A stretch of DNA of 64,000 nucleotides from an uncultured Bacillota bacterium. Its GTDB lineage: Bacteria > Bacillota > Clostridia > Lachnospirales > Lachnospiraceae. Position 1 is the stretch's first letter, and each line of letters begins with the position of its first letter. The DNA lies in NCBI GenBank assembly GCA_958352855.1, contig CATWQE010000003.1, forward strand, positions 42,185 through 106,184, given 5' to 3'. Position numbers and translations under genes: made by a program. This document shows positions 33,507 to 42,804 of this stretch, in pieces. The notes under the pieces were generated by a model. The model was not told the origin of the DNA, searched no databases, and was given only the letters and a program-made list of their open reading frames with translations.

Positions 33507-33515
33507 TTTTAGCAT
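33507..33515 (-). promoter_or_regulatory. Extended -10 element before the GH31 operon
   Basis: On the minus strand TGC-TAAAAT gives an extended -10 box 34 bases before the GH31 start, in the only gap of the locus that follows the response-regulator gene. A good -35 is absent, which suits activation by the adjacent AraC-type regulator. Confidence 0.35.
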
Positions 33516-33586
33516 AATAAAGGGCACAACTTTATGAATATTTTTACTTACAGAATATAACTTTTTTTCCTTATTTTTAATATTTT

Positions 33587-35143
33587 TTACTCAATTTTTT
33601 GCCTTGCTCGATACTCTTCTGGTGTTAATCCATAACTTTTTTTGAATGATTGAATGAAATGAGAAACATCATTATATCCCACTTCAAAAGCTATAAAACT
33701 AATCTTCATATCTTTATTTTCTAACAATGTTTTTGCCTTTTTCAAACGATATTGAATTAAATATTTCGAAAAAGTCATTCCAGTTTCTTGGCTAAACAAT
33801 CTACTACAATAAGAATAATTCACAAAATATTTGTTTTCAGCCAGCTCTCTTAAAGAAATATTTTTATAATAATTATCTTCTACATAATGAACAATTTCCT
33901 CAACAATTTTACTTTTTTTCTTTGTGTTTTCTTTTCCGCTACATATCACTATTACCATTTCTTTCAGGTAGTTTTCCAGCTCCTCGATATGTTTAAATTT
34001 GTACAAATCATAACGTCTGGAAAACATAACTTTTATGTCTTTTAATTCTTCAATATCTTCATTTTGATATAATTCTGCATAATAATTTCCTAGAATTTTC
34101 AATATTTCTACAACTGTCATGTACAATTTCTGTGCGCCTTCTTCTTTAATGATTATATCTTCTAAAATACTGTGAATCACTTGATTAATTTCTTTTTCCT
34201 TTCTTGTTCTTACTATAGATTCTAGCTTAATTTCTTCTTCTTTTCTAATTCTTACTTCATATCCATCCATATTTTTATAAAAATATGCTCTATTCCATCC
34301 TTGTATCAATCTCTGATTTAAAGCATATAATGCCTCATTGTAAGACTGATATACCTTCTCTTTAGATGAATATATTAACCCTACACCCAGAGTGATATTC
34401 ATATGTTTACATGTGCAAAAATACGATAACATACTTTTTACTTTCTCCTGAACAATCAGTTCGTTATCCATACACTCTATTCCACTGAAAAGCATTACAT
34501 ATTCCTCATTAATTTTAGAAAAAAAGAAGTCCTTTATGAACTCTCCATATTTTTCCTGAATGATTCTACTCACTACTTCTACATCTGTCACCAGATCTTC
34601 TTCTTGCATCACAACTATACAGAATTTTTCCTCTTTATGTATTGCATTATAACTAAAAAATTCTTTATACAATTCTTCGTGAGCCACGATTGTCTTCACA
34701 GGAAAATAATTTTTACTTGCCTCCCATTGATAATAATTCTTCATTTTTTCTTGATTCCGACTCTTCTCTTCCTGTTTCTCTAAAACCTTTTTTACTGGCG
34801 GCAAAAGATTTTCTTTATAAATAGGTTTTACAATATAATCTCTTACATTATAGTGAAGAGCCTCTCTCGCATAATCAAAATTTTCGAAAGCTGTCAATAT
34901 AATAATATCTGTTTCAGGTCTATGTTCGTGTAAATATGCTGCAAGCTCTAATCCACCCATTTTCTTCATTTGTATATCTGTTATAACTAATGCAATATCT
35001 TTATGTTCTTCCAGTACTTCTATTGCTTTCATTCCATTTATTGCTTCTCCACAAACCTGAAGTTCTAAACCGCTTTCTTGCAAAATTTTTACAATGCTTT
35101 TTCTTGCATAATACTCGTCTTCTACTACTAATATTTTTTTCAT
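33587..35143 (-). CDS. YesN-type response regulator with AraC helix-turn-helix
   Basis: The 518-residue protein has a receiver domain (1-about 120, phosphoacceptor D56 in ITDIQMKKMGG), a long middle region and a C-terminal AraC-type DNA-binding domain (about 415-515: ISLRELAENKYFVNYSYCSRLF and SFIAFEVGYNDVSHFIQSFKKSYGLTPEEYR). It overlaps the sensor kinase gene by four bases. It probably activates the GH31 operon and the ABC genes when the sensor detects the sugar outside. Confidence 0.95.
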   Translation of the reverse strand: MKKILVVEDEYYARKSIVKILQESGLELQVCGEAINGMKAIEVLEEHKDIALVITDIQMKKMGGLELAAYLHEHRPETDIIILTAFENFDYAREALHYNVRDYIVKPIYKENLLPPVKKVLEKQEEKSRNQEKMKNYYQWEASKNYFPVKTIVAHEELYKEFFSYNAIHKEEKFCIVVMQEEDLVTDVEVVSRIIQEKYGEFIKDFFFSKINEEYVMLFSGIECMDNELIVQEKVKSMLSYFCTCKHMNITLGVGLIYSSKEKVYQSYNEALYALNQRLIQGWNRAYFYKNMDGYEVRIRKEEEIKLESIVRTRKEKEINQVIHSILEDIIIKEEGAQKLYMTVVEILKILGNYYAELYQNEDIEELKDIKVMFSRRYDLYKFKHIEELENYLKEMVIVICSGKENTKKKSKIVEEIVHYVEDNYYKNISLRELAENKYFVNYSYCSRLFSQETGMTFSKYLIQYRLKKAKTLLENKDMKISFIAFEVGYNDVSHFIQSFKKSYGLTPEEYRARQKIE

Positions 35144-36927
35144 TTATCTACAATCTCCTCTTTCAGCCTTTCAATCCCAAGTAATAATTGTATCTCTGTT
35201 CCTTTATCTATCTTATTAATTTTCACCCCGTATTCTTCCCCATAGTAATTCTTAATCCTTGTATTTACATTATTTATTCCAATGCTCTTTTCCTCATCAT
35301 CAATATAAGAAATCCTTCCTGTTTTCTCACAAAGAGTTTGATTCAATTCTTCTCTTTTTTTTGCACTAATTCCATAGCCATTATCTTTCACTAATATTAC
35401 TATATTGTCTTCGCTTTTAAATGCCTTAATCCAAATTTTATTTTCATCCTCATCCATTGCAAACCCATGTTCAAAAATATTCTCAACAATAGGCTGTAAA
35501 ATAAATTTCACAATTTTTATCTCCTCAATTTGCTCTTCTATCTCATATTCCACACTAAAACAATCATGAAAGCGTATCCTTTGGATTTCCAGATAGGCTT
35601 TGACCATTTCCACTTCTGTTTTCAAAGAAACAAAACGACTTCCTTTTACATTGTATTGCATAATACAAGAAAGATTTTTAGTGATTTCTACAATCTCTGG
35701 GAAATCACTAAGTTCCCCCATAGAAGCAATTAAATTTAATGTATTATATAAAAAATGTGGATTAATTTGGTAGCGTAGCATTTTTGACTGAATTTTCCTC
35801 TGGTTTTTTTCATAAATAATTTCTCTTACTAAATATTCATTCATTCTATTTGCCATTCCATTATAATTTTCTATCACATTCGCAATTTCCTTTGTTAATT
35901 TCATATGTTCTAAATTAATAATTTGAAGTTGATCTTCCCTAGTATGACTAATTTTTTTACAAAATTCTTCTAAGGGCTCGATAATTTTTTTTGTATAATA
36001 AATAGAAAAAGAAACCACTAATACCAATGCTCCTAAAAGGAAGATAGTATTCCACTTTATCTTTTGATTAATCTCTTCAAACATTCTTCCTTCTGGTATT
36101 ATTTGAATAATCTTCCATCCAGAAAGCATGTTCTGCCTAGAACTTATATAAAAAGTTTTTCCTTTACTCTGAAATGTATCTACAATTAGATTTTCTTTCA
36201 TCATTTCTTTTCCTTTATCCAAAATATATCCCTTTTCTTCTTTCTCATATAAATTTTCTCCGACATGAAACAGTTCCTGTTCCCCTGTTAAAATGAAACA
36301 ATCCCCACTATTTTCATAAAAACTATTTTCTAAAATAGTTTGAAATGTTTTATAGTTAATATCAACTGCTAAAAGAGCAATAGGAGTATTTCCATATGTG
36401 TATAGTGGGTATAAAAAAGTTAAAATATTTGCATTATCCCCTTGTAATCCCCCATAATAGTATTCATCTTCTTTTCCTTCAAACAGCATCCATTCTTTTG
36501 TCATGTTTCTAACAGTTTTAACATATTCTTCCGGTATAGAAGTATCAGTACAATAAATATTTCCATATTCATTTACTATAGTGGCTCTCAAAATCAGCGT
36601 ATCCATAGAGGCAATATGTTTTAAGGCATTGTCCATGTAATTCTGATTTTCAAATTTTGTACTGATATCATTGTTTTCATTGTTTTCCAGTAAAATATTT
36701 CTGGCATAATTATCCGTATAACAAATTTGTTTTAGTCCTTTTATATTGTTTAAAGATATAGTAATCATATCGTCTATCTGCTCTCCAGCAGTCTTCATTT
36801 TCAAAACTTCAGCCTGTCTAATCTCTTTTATATTAATTCCATACACAACAAGATTTACTATAAAAATTGCAACGGTTATCACCAAAATCACACTTACAAA
36901 AGTGCTCCTAAAAGAACGTTTTTTCAT
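35140..36927 (-). CDS. YesM-type sensor histidine kinase
   Basis: The 595-residue kinase has two membrane segments (about 11-31 and 292-311) flanking a roughly 260-residue extracellular sensor (dCache-like), a HAMP linker, a His_kinase domain with H391 in YQINPHFLYNTL, and an ATPase domain with VKDNGYGI and the later GINNVNTRIKNYYG box. This is the usual partner of YesN-type regulators in Firmicute carbohydrate loci. Confidence 0.95.
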   Translation of the reverse strand: MKKRSFRSTFVSVILVITVAIFIVNLVVYGINIKEIRQAEVLKMKTAGEQIDDMITISLNNIKGLKQICYTDNYARNILLENNENNDISTKFENQNYMDNALKHIASMDTLILRATIVNEYGNIYCTDTSIPEEYVKTVRNMTKEWMLFEGKEDEYYYGGLQGDNANILTFLYPLYTYGNTPIALLAVDINYKTFQTILENSFYENSGDCFILTGEQELFHVGENLYEKEEKGYILDKGKEMMKENLIVDTFQSKGKTFYISSRQNMLSGWKIIQIIPEGRMFEEINQKIKWNTIFLLGALVLVVSFSIYYTKKIIEPLEEFCKKISHTREDQLQIINLEHMKLTKEIANVIENYNGMANRMNEYLVREIIYEKNQRKIQSKMLRYQINPHFLYNTLNLIASMGELSDFPEIVEITKNLSCIMQYNVKGSRFVSLKTEVEMVKAYLEIQRIRFHDCFSVEYEIEEQIEEIKIVKFILQPIVENIFEHGFAMDEDENKIWIKAFKSEDNIVILVKDNGYGISAKKREELNQTLCEKTGRISYIDDEEKSIGINNVNTRIKNYYGEEYGVKINKIDKGTEIQLLLGIERLKEEIVDK

Positions 36928-36963
36928 TTGTTATTACCTTTCTGTCAAAATTATTCTTATAAA

Positions 36964-37005
36964 GCAAAAACAGGAAGGGTGTCAGTAATTCCTGACATCC
37001 CTCCC
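36964..37005 (-). terminator. Intrinsic terminator after the ABC transporter genes
   Basis: On the minus strand GGGAGGGATGTCAG pairs with CTGACACCCTTCC (13 bp, one bulged A, 6-base loop) and is followed by TGTTTTTGCTTT. It lies just after the permease stop and before the sensor kinase gene. Confidence 0.75.
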
Positions 37006-37011
37006 TAAATA

Positions 37012-37860
37012 TTACGACTTTACAGCTCCTTGTGTCAAACCTGAAACAATATGCTTCTGTGCACATGCATATGCTATCAATACTGGAATCATAGCAATAA
37101 GGTAAGAGGCAAACGCCAGGTTATAATCAAACGAATATTGCGACTTAAAATTATATTGAAATAATGGCAGTGTCCACATATCCTGTGACTGATTTAATAT
37201 CAATAAAGGCATTTGAAAATCATTCCACACCCATAATGCGTTTAACACAAAAATAGTCGCTAGAATGGGTCTAATCATAGGAAGCACAATTTTCACATAA
37301 GCCTTTACAGTTCCACAGCCATCAATATATGCTGCTTCTTCTAAATCTCTAGGTACAGACCTGATATAGTTCACAAGTAAAAACACGCCTTGCGAAGATG
37401 CCAAAGTGACACACATAATAATCAGGCCAGGTATATTACATAAATTTAGTTTTGAAAGATATTTTACTAATGGTACCATGATGACTTGAAATGGTACAAA
37501 AATACCTGCCAAAAGGTAAAAATACATAGTTTTATAATACCTTTTTTCTATATTTCGTGCTATGGCATACGAACACATTGGAATCAAAACCATAATAAGC
37601 AATACAGATGCCACTGTCACTACTGCTGAATTCCTAAAGAACACAAAATAATTTGCTTTTTGAAGAACATCTACAAAATTTCCTAAATAAAAACTCTGTG
37701 GAAAGGAAAAAAAGTTTTGTGAAGATTCCTGTGGTGTCTTCAAAGCGGTAATGATAGTAAGATAAAAAGGATAGAGAATAACTATCATTCCTGTAATTAA
37801 TAGAACATAGGACAATACCTTTAATATTCTGCTACTTTTACTTCTTTTCATCTTACTCAC
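37012..37860 (-). CDS. Carbohydrate ABC transporter permease (MalG-type)
   Basis: The 282-residue permease has six membrane segments and the EAA loop EEAAYIDGCGTVKAYVKIVLP (about 173-193) that contacts the ATPase. It overlaps the upstream permease gene by eight bases. It belongs to the CUT1 family for oligosaccharides. Confidence 0.94.
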   Translation of the reverse strand: MSKMKRSKSSRILKVLSYVLLITGMIVILYPFYLTIITALKTPQESSQNFFSFPQSFYLGNFVDVLQKANYFVFFRNSAVVTVASVLLIMVLIPMCSYAIARNIEKRYYKTMYFYLLAGIFVPFQVIMVPLVKYLSKLNLCNIPGLIIMCVTLASSQGVFLLVNYIRSVPRDLEEAAYIDGCGTVKAYVKIVLPMIRPILATIFVLNALWVWNDFQMPLLILNQSQDMWTLPLFQYNFKSQYSFDYNLAFASYLIAMIPVLIAYACAQKHIVSGLTQGAVKS

Positions 37861-38761
37861 CTACCTGTTTATTACTTGTCAATCTCAATGACAATGCTGC
37901 TACAGCTCCCACAATTACAAACAAAATCATAGATTCCGCCACTGAAATGCTAAATTTTCCTTCATTGATTGCATGGCGATATATCAATAATCCTACTGCT
38001 TCCGTTGACTGTGCAGGCCCTCCATTAGTCATGACTTTAATATAGTCAAATACTGTCAAGCCGGCTTTTGCCTGTGTGATAATTACCATATTTAATACTG
38101 GAATTAAGTACGGTATAATCACATTCCAAAATCTTGCCCAGTTTCCAGCTCCATCAATCGTTGCTGCTTCTAAAAGTTCCTTTGGTACACTCTGCAATCC
38201 TGCTATAAAAAGCACTGTAGGAATCGCACAGCCCTGCCAAATATTTACCATCAAAATAGCAATGGCCGCCAGTTTAGGGTTTCCAAGAGGACTTGTAGAC
38301 AACGCCTCTATATTCAACATTTCCCCTATAACTGGAACTGCTCTATAAAATAACTCATTCCAAATCAATCCAACCGTAACCATACTTATGACCGCTGGAA
38401 TAAAATAAATAGAGCGAAAAAGAGTAGATAATCTCTTAATTCGATTTAATGCCAATGCTATCATAAGAGGAATAACTATAAGAAGTACCACTAATGCTAT
38501 CGTATACCCAATATTAAACAATAGAGCTTCCCTAAATCTTTCATCAGTCAATACTTTCACATAATTCTCCAGACCAACAAACGTATAATCCTTAGAAATA
38601 CCATTCCAATCTGTAAAGCTATAATACACTCCAATTAACATAGTTACCAAAAAGAATATTGTATATAAAATTACAGTTGGCAATGTAAAAGCAAACATAA
38701 TACGATTTTTCTTTGATTGTGAGCGGATTTCTTTTATTTCAGTTTTACTTGTCCTCTTCAT
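37853..38761 (-). CDS. Carbohydrate ABC transporter permease (MalF/UgpA-type)
   Basis: The 302-residue permease has a basic N-terminus, six membrane segments and the EAA loop ELLEAATIDGAGNWARFWNVI (about 195-215). It forms the heteromeric channel with the next permease. No ATP-binding subunit is encoded in the locus, as is usual for CUT1 systems that share an MsmX-type ATPase encoded elsewhere. Confidence 0.94.
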   Translation of the reverse strand: MKRTSKTEIKEIRSQSKKNRIMFAFTLPTVILYTIFFLVTMLIGVYYSFTDWNGISKDYTFVGLENYVKVLTDERFREALLFNIGYTIALVVLLIVIPLMIALALNRIKRLSTLFRSIYFIPAVISMVTVGLIWNELFYRAVPVIGEMLNIEALSTSPLGNPKLAAIAILMVNIWQGCAIPTVLFIAGLQSVPKELLEAATIDGAGNWARFWNVIIPYLIPVLNMVIITQAKAGLTVFDYIKVMTNGGPAQSTEAVGLLIYRHAINEGKFSISVAESMILFVIVGAVAALSLRLTSNKQVGE

Positions 38762-38781
38762 TCACAACACCTTCTTAACAA

Positions 38782-40059
38782 TCACTTAGAATCTTCCACT
38801 GCTTGATTCCAATCATTTGTCATTTCTGTTAAGAATGCATCTACATCCTTATCCAATAATACATTCTGGATTTTTCCTCTTTTTGTATCTTCAAATCCTG
38901 TTGGAGGATATGCCCCATCTGCTTCAAATCCATTTGCTTCTACATAGTCAAAAAATGGCTGGAACTGAGGAACTTCTGCTTTTACTCCTGTTACACAAGA
39001 TGGGCTCTTGTCATTATCTGTGTAAATCTGAGCCCCCTCTGCAGAAAGTGCAAAGGATAAAAATTTATCAATGGCTTCCATTTTTTCCGGTTCATCTGCT
39101 ATCTTCGCATTTACACAAAAACCAGTATCTACAGCCTGTGTAGCAATCGGTTTTCCATTATCATTCGGAAGAATAGCAAATTCTACATTAAAGTCTGGAT
39201 TTGCACTCAAAAATGATGGTAATGTCCAACTTCCTTGAATAAACATCCATCCTTCTCCGTTTGCAAAATCATTAATCGCCTGGTCATAACCAAGAGCAAG
39301 TGAATCTTCATTAGCATAATCCAACAACTGAATCATTTTTTCTACACTGCTTTTAAATTCTGGAATTGTTTCAAAAGACTCTTCCCCTGCTTTCATCTTT
39401 TCATATTCGTCTTCATGGCTTCCTAAATCTCTTGCTTCAATATTAGACCACAAACCAGAAACTACCCAAGAGTCCTTATTGGGTAAAACAAACGGTGTTT
39501 CTCCTTTCGCCTTAATTTCTTCAGCAAGAGCAATTAATTCATCCCATTTGGTAGGCATAGTATAACCAGCTTCCTCAAACTTATCTTTATTGTAATAAAC
39601 TCCCATAAAATTGACATTGTATGGAGCCATGTAATTTTTCCCGTCTTTTGCTTTTACAGCATCCAGATACTTGCTATCTATATTTTTCATATAATCCTTT
39701 TCTGATAAATCCAACAGCAATCCTTCATCCTCAAACTGTACAAATTGTGCATCTGTTGGCCAATGATTCATCATATCCGGAAGATTATCACTGCTAGCTC
39801 TTGTCATCAAGACTTCCTGAGCATCTGGAACCACATTCTGTTTAATGACAATATCTGGATTTTTTTCCTGAAAAGCTTCAATTACTTTTGTATAACTTTC
39901 TGCTGCTTCACGCTTTACCTGAACAAACTCAATTTCTACCTTTTCTGAAGATTTTTCCCCTTCCTTTCCTGAATCTTCTCCTTTTGTCTGTCCACATCCA
40001 GCAACAAATGTTGAAGCCATTGCTAGACATAATGTCACTGCCATAATTTTTTTCTTCAT
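38782..40059 (-). CDS. ABC sugar-binding lipoprotein
   Basis: The 425-residue extracellular solute-binding protein (family 1) has a lipoprotein signal with Cys22 (STFVAGC) and a Glu/Lys-rich linker, then the two-lobed periplasmic-binding fold (FVQVKREAAESYTKVIEAF; FANGEGWMFIQGSWTLPSF). It is anchored outside the membrane and feeds the two permeases. It is the first gene of the importer operon. Confidence 0.95.
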   Translation of the reverse strand: MKKKIMAVTLCLAMASTFVAGCGQTKGEDSGKEGEKSSEKVEIEFVQVKREAAESYTKVIEAFQEKNPDIVIKQNVVPDAQEVLMTRASSDNLPDMMNHWPTDAQFVQFEDEGLLLDLSEKDYMKNIDSKYLDAVKAKDGKNYMAPYNVNFMGVYYNKDKFEEAGYTMPTKWDELIALAEEIKAKGETPFVLPNKDSWVVSGLWSNIEARDLGSHEDEYEKMKAGEESFETIPEFKSSVEKMIQLLDYANEDSLALGYDQAINDFANGEGWMFIQGSWTLPSFLSANPDFNVEFAILPNDNGKPIATQAVDTGFCVNAKIADEPEKMEAIDKFLSFALSAEGAQIYTDNDKSPSCVTGVKAEVPQFQPFFDYVEANGFEADGAYPPTGFEDTKRGKIQNVLLDKDVDAFLTEMTNDWNQAVEDSK

Positions 40060-40095
40060 ACTTTAGTCCTCCTACGGTTTTCTTTTGATGAAGAA

Positions 40096-40101
40096 ATTAT
40101 A
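40096..40101 (-). promoter_or_regulatory. -10 element for the sugar-binding protein gene
   Basis: On the minus strand TGA-TATAAT (extended-type -10) lies 37 bases before the start codon. No good -35 is visible at 16-18 bases, which suits activation by the AraC-type regulator. Confidence 0.5.
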
Positions 40102-40214
40102 TCACTTGTATAGTTTTACCCGTATAAATTCTTTTACTCTATACACTTTGCACATATAATTTTTTTTACATCTTTCGTATAATAAAAAGAGTCTGTTGTT
40201 TCTCAACATCATTT

Positions 40215-40232
40215 GCAACTATTTTTAGTTGC
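40215..40232. promoter_or_regulatory. Inverted repeat at the hicAB promoter, candidate HicB operator
   Basis: GCAACT-ATTTTT-AGTTGC is a perfect 6-bp inverted repeat that overlaps the -35 box of the hicAB promoter (40229-40257). HicB antitoxins usually repress their own operon, so this is a likely operator. Confidence 0.5.
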
Positions 40233-40257
40233 GTCCTTAAGAGTTATGATGTATACT
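40229..40257 (+). promoter_or_regulatory. Promoter of hicAB
   Basis: TTGCGT, a 17-base spacer and TATACT lie 23 bases before the hicA start, followed by GGAGGAATAAGATT as the ribosome site. Confidence 0.6.
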
Positions 40258-40280
40258 ATAAATAACGGAGGAATAAGATT

Positions 40281-40535
40281 ATGGGACAAAAGGAAAAACT
40301 AATTCAACGATTAAAATCAAAACCGAAAGATTTCACTTTTGATGATGCTGAAACGTTACTTAAATATTTAGACTATATTCGCTCGAACAAGGGCAAAACA
40401 AGTGGTTCCCGTATCATATTCACAAATGATGAACATGGCAGCATTTTACTTCACAAACCGCACCCGCAAAAAGAATTAAAAGCTTACCAGATTAAACAGT
40501 TGTTAGAAATTCTAGAACAGGAGGGTCTTATATGA
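40281..40535 (+). CDS. hicA: HicA-family toxin
   Basis: The 84-residue protein has the dsRBD-like HicA layout with ...GKTSGSRIIF... and LLHKPHPQKELKAYQIKQLLEIL. HicA toxins are mRNA interferases, and the family usually carries a catalytic His in a GSH motif; here the motif reads GSR. The gene overlaps hicB by four bases (ATGA), the usual toxin-antitoxin arrangement. Confidence 0.85.
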   Translation: MGQKEKLIQRLKSKPKDFTFDDAETLLKYLDYIRSNKGKTSGSRIIFTNDEHGSILLHKPHPQKELKAYQIKQLLEILEQEGLI

Positions 40536-40870
40536 ATAATACAATCCAATATAAAGGATACCTTGGCAGTGTTGAGTTTTCAGAAGAAGATGGCATTTTC
40601 TATGGTAAAGTCATGGGAATTCGTTCCCTTATTTCTTACGAAGGAGAAAATGCGAAGGAGCTTCTGGATGATTTTCATGGAGCTGTTGATGATTATCTTG
40701 AGACCTGTAAATCAGAAGGAAAGGAACCGGAAGTTGCTTATAAAGGAAGTTTTAATATCCGAATTTCTCCAGAACTTCATAAAAGACTTGTCATCTATAC
40801 AACAGCACATCAGATATCATTAAACAGATATATTGAAGAAACTTTGGAAAATTCTCCGGCTGCCCTTTAA
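40532..40870 (+). CDS. hicB: HicB-family antitoxin
   Basis: The 112-residue protein has the N-terminal HicB fold (YLGSVEFSEEDGIFYGKVMGI, ISYEGENAKELLDDFHGAVDDYLETC) and a C-terminal ribbon-helix-helix-type DNA-binding tail (FNIRISPELHKRLVIYTTAH). It should neutralise HicA and repress the operon. GGAGG lies just before the ATG, within hicA. Confidence 0.9.
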   Translation: MNNTIQYKGYLGSVEFSEEDGIFYGKVMGIRSLISYEGENAKELLDDFHGAVDDYLETCKSEGKEPEVAYKGSFNIRISPELHKRLVIYTTAHQISLNRYIEETLENSPAAL

Positions 40871-40876
40871 ACACCT

Positions 40877-40911
40877 GGGGCTGTCGCACTAAAAATTAGT
40901 TCGACAGCCCC
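40877..40911 (+). terminator. Terminator after hicAB
   Basis: GGGGCTGTCG pairs with CGACAGCCCC (10 bp) around a 15-base loop that contains ACTAA/TTAGT. A short T-rich stretch (ATTCTCTT) follows. Confidence 0.7.
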
Positions 40912-40950
40912 ATTCTCTTAAAACTCTTCTATATTTCCAAGAAATAAATT

Positions 40951-41415
40951 TTAAAAATCAAACAACTCGTCAAATTCAATTTTGATATGTGGAAAATGTA
41001 CAATTCCCAGTTCTTCTTTATTTTCTTCTGTAACGGTCTTAAAAAGATAATATTGTGGTTCTCCCTCTTCATCATAATCTAAATTATATATCTCAATCCG
41101 TTTTCTTTGCCAATCTACAATCCAGTATTCATCAATTTCCTGTTTTCTGTATAATTCTTTTTTTCCTTCCCTGTCATATTTTTCTGTAGAAGGTGACAAA
41201 ACTTCCAAGACGAAACGTGGAATGTCAAAAAAAGAATTCCCTTTTTTAGCAGATATCCGGCAATTAATAGATGCATCTGGCATTACCTTCTTTTCTTCTC
41301 CATCAACTACCCATTTATACTGCACATTATCCGGATAAACTCTACACAGATTATTTTTTAATTGGCTATATACAATTGCCACAAAATTTGTGATAACTGT
41401 AGAATGTTCAATCAC
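40951..41415 (-). pseudogene. 5'-truncated Uma2-family nuclease gene
   Basis: The 154-residue frame has the Uma2 (DUF820) PD-(D/E)XK core: PDASINC, PRFVLEVLSPSTEKYDREGKK and EYWIVDW. The family's N-terminal segment (about 35-40 residues with a YELIDG-type motif) is missing; the frame begins at the conserved His and runs into a stop upstream. Its only start is a GTG that overlaps the murF stop (GTGA). It may be translated by coupling to murF, but it looks like a remnant. Nuclease core residues appear intact. Confidence 0.65.
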
Positions 41416-42773
41416 AGCTCCTTCACCACATCTTCAAATCCCATGAAATGGGATGCCTTTACCAGAACCGTATCACCTTCCTGTAGCACTCCCTCAAGCT
41501 CCTGCAGCAATTCCTCTTTTGTCTTAAAATGCAGTATATTTTTTGTAGGCGCTGCATGTCTGGCCGCCTCTGCCATATACTGGGACAATTCTCCCACGCA
41601 AATAAGCAAATCCAGATTTTTGGAAGCAGCATACACACCTACTTCCCGGTGCATTTCCACTTCTTCTTTTCCCAGTTCTCCCATATCGCCCAGGATTGCC
41701 ACTTTTCTTCCCAGGGCATCGGTGAGTACATCCAACGAAGCTTTCATGGAAACCGGGTTGGCATTGTAGCAGTCATCCACTACGGTATATTTCCCTGTGT
41801 CAATAATATGGAATCTTCCGCTTACAGGCTGCAGACTCTCAATTCCTGCCTTAATTTCCTCCAGATTCAGACCATAGGTCAGTCCCACAGCAGTTCCTGC
41901 CAAAGCATTATAGACCATATGATGTCCCGGAATAGGAATCAACACAGAAAAGCTGCCCTTCTCTGTATGGATACAGCAGGAAATGCCTTTCAACCCTTCT
42001 GGTTTGATTTCATCTGCCCAAATTCCACCTTTATTTTCAATTCCAAAGAACATTGGTTTTATGCCTTTTACATCTTCTACTGTGACCAATTTATCATCAT
42101 CACCATTTAAGATAACATGTCCTGTTGGCTTCAGGAAGTCAAAAATCTCTGTTTTTGCCTTTAAAATTCCGTCTCTTGATTTCAAAAATTCCAAATGACA
42201 CAACCCAATATTCGTAATCACGCAGGTGTCCGGTTTTGCTATTTTTGCCAGACGGTGCATTTCTCCAAAGTCACTGATTCCCATTTCCAGCACTGCAATT
42301 TCATGTTCCTGCCGCAGTCTGAAAACCGTCAGGGGCAGTCCCAGTTCGTTGTTGAAATTCCCCTGGGTTTTTAAGGTGTTGTACTTCTGGGAAAGAACTG
42401 CTGCAATCATTTCTTTTGTGCTTGTCTTTCCCACACTTCCCGTAATTCCTACCACTGGAATGTTAAGCTGTTCCAGATAATATTCCGCAATATCCTTTAC
42501 TGCCTGAAGGGAAGATTTTACTAAAATGTAGGGATAAGACATTTCGCCCAAGTCTCTTTCTGACAAGGTTGCCAGAGCGCCCTTTTCCATAACATCCTCA
42601 ATAAAATCATGGGCATCCGCCCTTGCACCTTTAATAGGCACAAATAATCCGCCTTCTTCTGCTTTTCTGCTGTCTGTGAAAATGCTCTGGACCTCCTGAT
42701 ATTTCTTCTCCTCTGGTCCAACATAAATCCCGTCACAGGCTTTGGCAATATGTTCAAGTGTCAGATTCTTCAT
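41412..42773 (-). CDS. murF: UDP-N-acetylmuramoyl-tripeptide--D-alanyl-D-alanine ligase
   Basis: The 453-residue cytoplasmic ligase adds D-Ala-D-Ala to UDP-MurNAc-tripeptide. The Mur ligase P-loop VVGITGSVGKTSTKEM (about 109-124) and the downstream NFNNELGLPLTVF and DDCYNANPVSMKA motifs are present. It follows ddl, whose product is its substrate, in the L,D-transpeptidase-ddl-murF operon. Confidence 0.97.
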   Translation of the reverse strand: MKNLTLEHIAKACDGIYVGPEEKKYQEVQSIFTDSRKAEEGGLFVPIKGARADAHDFIEDVMEKGALATLSERDLGEMSYPYILVKSSLQAVKDIAEYYLEQLNIPVVGITGSVGKTSTKEMIAAVLSQKYNTLKTQGNFNNELGLPLTVFRLRQEHEIAVLEMGISDFGEMHRLAKIAKPDTCVITNIGLCHLEFLKSRDGILKAKTEIFDFLKPTGHVILNGDDDKLVTVEDVKGIKPMFFGIENKGGIWADEIKPEGLKGISCCIHTEKGSFSVLIPIPGHHMVYNALAGTAVGLTYGLNLEEIKAGIESLQPVSGRFHIIDTGKYTVVDDCYNANPVSMKASLDVLTDALGRKVAILGDMGELGKEEVEMHREVGVYAASKNLDLLICVGELSQYMAEAARHAAPTKNILHFKTKEELLQELEGVLQEGDTVLVKASHFMGFEDVVKEL

Positions 42774-42804
42774 TGCTTTTCCTCCTGAATCCCTTTTTGA
42801 TTTC

